This document shows, piece after piece, positions 60,592 to 64,000 of a DNA stretch of 64,000 nt; position 1 is the stretch's first letter; each line of letters starts with the position of its first letter. The notes under the pieces were generated by a model. The model was not told where the DNA came from, ran no database searches, and worked only from the letters and a program-made list of their open reading frames with translations. The DNA is from an uncultured Eubacterium sp. Lineage in GTDB: Bacteria > Bacillota > Clostridia > Lachnospirales > Lachnospiraceae. The stretch is from the NCBI GenBank assembly GCA_934320655.1, contig CAKRFN010000001.1, positions 291,578 to 355,577 of the forward strand. The letters run 5' to 3'. Position numbers and translations under genes: made by a program.

Positions 60592-61848
60592 CTATGCTCT
60601 CGGATCTGAAATCTTTCCGGTCAGTGCACTCGCTGCTGCGACTGCGGGGCTGGCAAGATAGATCTCGCTGTTTACATGTCCCATACGTCCGACAAAGTTA
60701 CGGTTTGTGGTAGATACACAGCGCTCACCCTCTGCGAGGATACCCATGTATCCACCGAGACAAGGTCCGCAGGTCGGTGTGCTCACGATCGCGCCTGCCT
60801 CGATAAAGGTGCGGATAAAGCCTGCCTCCATCGCATCGAGATAGATCTGCTGGGTCGCAGGAATCACGATCACACGCAGTCCCTTCTTGACCTTTTTGCC
60901 CTTTAAAATCTCGGCTGCAACCGCAAGATCCTCGTAACGTCCGTTTGTGCAGGAACCGATCACTACCTGATCGATCGTGATGTCGCCGACTTCGTCGATC
61001 GTCTTTGTGTTTTCCGGTAAATGAGGGAATGCTACGGTCGGCTGTAGGGTATTCAGATCGATCACTACCTCACGCACATACTCTGCATCCGCATCTGCCT
61101 CGTAGACCTTGTACGGCCTCTTGGAATGCTCTTTCATATAGGTTTCTGCGAGCTCATCGACAGGGAAAATACCGTTTTTCGCGCCTGCCTCGATCGCCAT
61201 ATTTGCGATTGTAAAGCGGTCATCCATCGAAAGCTCTGCGATGCCGTCGCCAACAAACTCTAAGGACTGGTACAGTGCGCCGTCCACGCCGATCTCTCCG
61301 ATCAGGTGCAGGATCACATCCTTGCCGCTGACATACTTCTGTTTCTTTCCGGTGATGACTACCTTGATCGCTGACGGTACTTTGAACCATGCGCGTCCGG
61401 TCGCCATGCCTGCCGCCATATCGGTACTGCCGACACCGGTAGAAAATGCGCCGAGTGCGCCGTAGGTACAGGTATGTGAATCGGCACCGATGATCACATC
61501 ACCGGCTACGGTCAGTCCTTTCTCCGGAAGGAGTGCATGCTCAATACCCATCTCTCCGACATCAAAATAATTGGTGATCTCATTTTTGCAGGCGAACTCG
61601 CGCACGCATTTGCAGTGCTCTGCGGACTTGATATCCTTATTCGGTACGAAGTGATCCATGACAAGCGCGATCTTGTCCTTGTGGAACACGCCCTCCACAT
61701 TCATTTTTTCAATCTCGTGGATCGCAACCGGTGATGTGATATCATTGCCGAGTACGAGGTCAAGATCTGCCTCGATCAGCTGTCCGGCTACTACGCTGTC
61801 TAATCCCGCATGTGCTGCGAGAATCTTCTGCGTCATTGTCATTCCCAT
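60592..61848 (-). CDS. leuC: 3-isopropylmalate dehydratase large subunit
   Basis: The [4Fe-4S] catalytic subunit. The 418-residue protein has VMDHFVPNKDIKSAEHCK, GADSHTCTYGALGAFSTGVG, VVIGSCTNGRYEDLAVAAEI (first cluster Cys) and STPTCGPCLGGYMGILAEGE (C-x2-C). It belongs to the short LeuC type paired with the small LeuD. The start at 61848 follows GGAGGAACC. No aconitase is in the window. The leader upstream holds a structured RNA and the divergent gene is a LysR regulator. Confidence 0.95.
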   Translation of the reverse strand: MGMTMTQKILAAHAGLDSVVAGQLIEADLDLVLGNDITSPVAIHEIEKMNVEGVFHKDKIALVMDHFVPNKDIKSAEHCKCVREFACKNEITNYFDVGEMGIEHALLPEKGLTVAGDVIIGADSHTCTYGALGAFSTGVGSTDMAAGMATGRAWFKVPSAIKVVITGKKQKYVSGKDVILHLIGEIGVDGALYQSLEFVGDGIAELSMDDRFTIANMAIEAGAKNGIFPVDELAETYMKEHSKRPYKVYEADADAEYVREVVIDLNTLQPTVAFPHLPENTKTIDEVGDITIDQVVIGSCTNGRYEDLAVAAEILKGKKVKKGLRVIVIPATQQIYLDAMEAGFIRTFIEAGAIVSTPTCGPCLGGYMGILAEGERCVSTTNRNFVGRMGHVNSEIYLASPAVAAASALTGKISDPRA

Positions 61849-61894
61849 ACTTGGTTCCTCCTTAATATTTTCATAATTGAACCGTTGATTATGC

Positions 61895-62165
61895 CTCTAC
61901 TTTAATCTAATGGCATGCGACATTATTTCATGAGACCGCAGCTCCCGTAAGCATGTCTGTTTTGCTTTCATTGCACGAACCATTCCGATGAGCCTTAGCA
62001 AAACCCAACTCGTGTTCAGCAAAGGCTTCCACGAGTTATAAGTCTCATCTCCATCGTGCAAAGGCAGCAAAATCAAACATAGCTTACTCGCGCTGCTGCT
62101 TCTTGTGGCTGTGCCCGCATGCCAAATCCACACTACGAATGTGTTGCACAATCAACGAGTTCTAG
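61895..62165 (-). ncRNA. Large structured RNA upstream of leuC (identity uncertain, possibly raiA-like)
   Basis: The minus strand forms nested perfect helices: GGCATGCG (62125-62118) with CGCATGCC (61919-61912); GCAGC and GTAAGC (62098-62094, 62089-62084) with GCTTAC and GCTGC (61952-61947, 61942-61938); TTGCACGA (62061-62054) with TCGTGCAA (61978-61971); GATGAG with CTCATC; and AACTCGTG (62037-62030) with CACGAGTT (62014-62007). This strongly indicates a conserved RNA. An 84-codon frame covers it but is better explained by the RNA. Size and complexity recall the raiA motif of Firmicutes; I cannot confirm. It could also act as the leuCD leader. Confidence 0.7.
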
Positions 62166-62183
62166 TTTACTACACATAAACTG

Positions 62184-62212
62184 TATGTAGTTGCTAATTT
62201 CTATGCTTGTAA
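62184..62212 (-). promoter_or_regulatory. Promoter of the structured RNA/leuCD transcript
   Basis: Minus-strand TTACAA (62212-62207) and TACATA (62189-62184), 17 bp apart, start expected near 62177. An imperfect palindrome (ACTACACATA...TATGTAGT) overlaps the -10. Confidence 0.5.
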
Positions 62213-62262
62213 TTCTAACACATCTCATATTATAATTAAAATACATAATACAAATATATAGC

Positions 62263-62277
62263 ATAACCAAAGGTTAT
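62263..62277. promoter_or_regulatory. Candidate LysR-type operator (T-N11-A palindrome)
   Basis: ATAACC-AAA-GGTTAT is a perfect palindrome that contains TAACC-AAA-GGTTA, i.e. T-N11-A, the LTTR box pattern. It lies between the divergent leuC-side promoter and lysR. Confidence 0.6.
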
Positions 62278-62295
62278 ATGGCAATTTATCCAAAA

Positions 62296-62324
62296 TTGAC
62301 TTTATTGAATTACTTGGAAAATAT
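62296..62324 (+). promoter_or_regulatory. Possible promoter of the LysR gene
   Basis: TTGACT (62296-62301) with AAATAT 17 bp on (62319-62324). The -10 is poor; a TATACC at 62326 is an alternative. Confidence 0.35.
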
Positions 62325-62352
62325 CTATACCGCAGTCAGTGGTGGGGAAATA

Positions 62353-62410
62353 GGGCGCAGTCGCAGGACAATCGGAGCAGTCTGATCGGGATGCTACTGT
62401 GGCTGCGCCC
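62353..62410 (+). other. Long stable hairpin in the LysR-gene leader
   Basis: GGGCGCAGTCGCAG (62353-62366) pairs over all 14 positions (two G-U) with CTGTGGCTGCGCCC (62397-62410) around a 30-nt loop that can form a further AGCA/TGCT stem. It is GC-rich in an AT-rich intergenic region, lacks a T-run, and ends about 70 nt before the LysR ATG. Confidence 0.6.
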
Positions 62411-62480
62411 CACAACACTCCCCTACAGAATAAATATTTACACACCCGCCAGCCTATTTAATGCTGAGAAAGGAACCCCC

Positions 62481-63377
62481 ATGAACCAGAACCTGTCCTC
62501 CTACCATATTTTTTATGTTGTCGCAAACACCGGAAACATCTCAAAGGCGGCACGCGCGCTCTACATCAGCCAGCCCGCGATCAGCAAATCCATCCAGAAG
62601 CTGGAGGATGCCCTTGGCTGTCAGCTCTTTTTGCGCAGTTCCAAGGGTGTCCGGCTGACCGAGGAAGGCACACTTTTGTATGAGCATGTCCGTTCTGCGT
62701 TCGAGTCACTGACGACCGGCGAAGAAAAGCTCCGGCAGTTTTTGGATCTCGGTGTCGGACATCTGCGTATCGGTGTCAGCTCCACGCTGTGCAAATATGT
62801 ACTGCTCCCCTACCTGCAAAGCTTCATCCACGAGCATCCGCATATCCGTATCTCGATCAGCTGCCGCTCCACGAATGAAACCTTACAGATGATCGATGCG
62901 AACCAGATCGACATCGGGCTGGTCGGCAGACCGACGGGGCTGCGGCAGCTTCAATTTGACTTTGTGGAAGAAGTCGAGGATATTTTTGTCGCTACCGGTG
63001 AATACCTTCACAACCTGCGCCTGCGCGGGGTCGAGCAGACCGGAATCTTTTCACAGGCAACACTCATGCTGCTCGACAAACAAAACCTGTCGCGCCAGTA
63101 CATCGACCAATACTTTTCGATGCACCGGATCGAAGTATCCGACATCATTGAGGTGTCAAACATGGATCTGCTCATCGACTTCGCCAAGATCAGTGTCGGT
63201 GTCGCATGTGTGATCCGCCGTTTTGTCGAAACAGAACTCGCAGACGGAACACTCATCGAGCTGCCGCTCGACCATCCCGTTCCCAAGCGCGAGATCGGAT
63301 TTGTCTACAATCCCCATCACGCGCACAGTCAGGCGATGGAAACCTTTATCGATTTCTACTCAAAACAGCATCCGTAA
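62481..63377 (+). CDS. LysR-family transcriptional regulator
   Basis: A 298-residue regulator. The N-terminal winged helix has SYHIFYVVANTGNISKAARA, LYISQPAISKSIQKLEDALG and LFLRSSKGVRLTEEG; the C-terminal part (about 90-298) is the two-lobe effector domain (LGVGHLRIGVSSTLCKYVLL). The ATG at 62481 follows AAAGGA; the frame is open to 62391. Divergent placement and a T-N11-A site suggest it controls leuCD and itself; the effector is unknown. Confidence 0.92.
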   Translation: MNQNLSSYHIFYVVANTGNISKAARALYISQPAISKSIQKLEDALGCQLFLRSSKGVRLTEEGTLLYEHVRSAFESLTTGEEKLRQFLDLGVGHLRIGVSSTLCKYVLLPYLQSFIHEHPHIRISISCRSTNETLQMIDANQIDIGLVGRPTGLRQLQFDFVEEVEDIFVATGEYLHNLRLRGVEQTGIFSQATLMLLDKQNLSRQYIDQYFSMHRIEVSDIIEVSNMDLLIDFAKISVGVACVIRRFVETELADGTLIELPLDHPVPKREIGFVYNPHHAHSQAMETFIDFYSKQHP

Positions 63378-63381
63378 CTGT

Positions 63382-63408
63382 AAAAAGGGCTGCCCGATCA
63401 GGCAGCCC
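63382..63408 (-). terminator. Terminator between lysR and leuS
   Basis: GGGCTGCC-CGATCA-GGCAGCCC (63387-63408) with a T-run on the minus strand; it ends leuS and probably also the convergent lysR. Confidence 0.8.
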
Positions 63409-63424
63409 TCTCATGTTTTTATTA

Positions 63425-64000
63425 TTATTTCATTACAATATTGACGATACGTCCGGGAACATAGATCTCTTTCACAATGTTTCCGGTCAGCTTATCTGCC
63501 AGTTCTTCCTTTGCCTTTGCAATGACATCATCCTTGGCAGCGTCCTTGTCGATCATCAATGTACCACGGATCTTTCCATTGATCTGAAGTGCGATCTCTA
63601 CGCTGGACTCTACCGTCTTTGCCTCGTCGTAGGCCGGCCATGCGGTCTGATATACACGACCTTCAAAGCCTGCATTCTCCCACAGTTCTTCTGTGATGTG
63701 GGGTGCAACCGGATTCAGCAATGTGATGAGTGTCTTAAACTCGCCCTTTGTGATCGCATTCTTTTTATAGAAATCATTGATCAGCGCCATCATTGCGGCA
63801 ATCGCTGTGTTATACTTGAGATTTTCAAAGTCAGTGCTGACCTTTTTGATCGTCTGATGCATCTTGGTCTCTAAATCCTTCGAATAACCTTCCTCGTCTG
63901 TCATCAGATCCTGTAATTTCCATACACGCTCGAGGAAACGACGGCAGCCCTTGACACCGTCCTCAGACCATGAAGCAGCCAGATCGAATGCACCGATAAA
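63425..64000 (-). CDS. leuS: Leucine-tRNA ligase, C-terminal part
   Basis: The last 191 codons of leuS; the gene continues beyond the right edge. Visible segments are FIGAFDLAASWSEDGVKGCR (end of the catalytic/connection region), RFLERVWKLQDL, the anticodon-binding helical bundle (NTAIAAMMALINDFYKK, LLNPVAPHITEELWE, TAWPAYDEAKTVE) and the C-terminal domain (IALQINGKIRGTLMIDKDA, VKEIYVPGRIVNIVMK). All are typical of bacterial LeuRS. The stop at 63425 is followed by a terminator. Confidence 0.95.
   Translation of the reverse strand, partial: FIGAFDLAASWSEDGVKGCRRFLERVWKLQDLMTDEEGYSKDLETKMHQTIKKVSTDFENLKYNTAIAAMMALINDFYKKNAITKGEFKTLITLLNPVAPHITEELWENAGFEGRVYQTAWPAYDEAKTVESSVEIALQINGKIRGTLMIDKDAAKDDVIAKAKEELADKLTGNIVKEIYVPGRIVNIVMK

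Noticed and set aside
61897..62151. An 84-codon minus-strand frame upstream of leuC as a protein gene
   Set aside because: It has no good ribosome binding site and coincides with a region of nested perfect helices, so it is better read as RNA.
62353..62410. Hairpin before lysR as an intrinsic terminator
   Set aside because: No T-run follows on either strand.
1..64000. tRNA, rRNA, CRISPR arrays, insertion sequences or prophage
   Set aside because: Reading both strands, I found no tRNA T-arm/acceptor combinations, no rRNA, no spaced repeats and no transposase or phage-like genes.

Overview
The window reads as a chromosomal segment of an anaerobic, low-to-mid GC member of the Clostridia, most likely Lachnospiraceae. 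The reasons are the Rex/ABC-F pair, a T-box in front of pheST, a ClpP-like TepA gene near ftsK, a rubrerythrin/superoxide reductase set, ATP-type PEP carboxykinase with an isocitrate dehydrogenase and citrate synthase, and a small high-cysteine chorion-like peptide common in that family. Genus cannot be fixed from the sequence. No rRNA, tRNA, CRISPR array, transposase or prophage was seen. Most genes are on the minus strand.

Layout. 1-4.4 kb: start of a carboxyltransferase gene, a D,D-carboxypeptidase, xpt on the plus strand, a zinc-ribbon membrane protein and folD. 4.4-9.1 kb: ftsK/spoIIIE, uppP and a TepA-like ClpP protease. 9.2-11.6 kb: glycogen synthase with an unknown zinc-ribbon protein. 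11.8-20.2 kb: a long minus-strand run of rex, a coiled-coil protein, nnr, alr, mazF, a CBS-domain protein and yebC, with an ABC-F gene upstream. 20.3-23 kb: icd, a palindromic repeat element and small plus-strand genes. 23-27.2 kb: an AT-richer oxidative-stress island (bacteriohemerythrin, superoxide reductase, rubrerythrin, flavin reductase-rubredoxin, PerR/Fur, a frameshifted yaaA, bcp). 27.2-32 kb: accessory genes (AAA/DUF4143 ATPase, orphan HicB, secreted transglutaminase-like protein, zinc-ribbon membrane protein). 32-41.9 kb: EF-G paralogue, tyrA-aroA, queA, and pheST under a Phe T-box. 42-48 kb: a hybrid histidine kinase coupled to a solute-binding lipoprotein, a BrkB-family membrane protein and a SpoIID-domain protein. 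48-51.7 kb: a 6S RNA, pckA and citrate synthase. 51.8-58.9 kb: CheY plus a CheX-like partner, a bacterial calpain-like protease coupled to a GNAT gene, thrC and an AP2-domain DNA-binding protein. 58.9-64 kb: a secreted protein behind LytTR-like repeats, leuCD with a large structured RNA upstream, a LysR regulator and the 3' part of leuS.

How the genes work together. Citrate synthase, isocitrate dehydrogenase and PEP carboxykinase fit an incomplete TCA route feeding glutamate and C3/C4 interconversion. tyrA/aroA, thrC and leuCD are amino-acid biosynthesis, with pheST and leuS charging tRNAs. The 23-27 kb island would detoxify superoxide, peroxide and probably nitric oxide under a PerR/Fur repressor. 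Less familiar items are the GNAT/calpain pair, the AP2 protein with a degenerate HNH core and repeated TTTTCATT sites, the multi-helix RNA before leuC, the kinase/binding-protein pair and the CheY/CheX-like pair.
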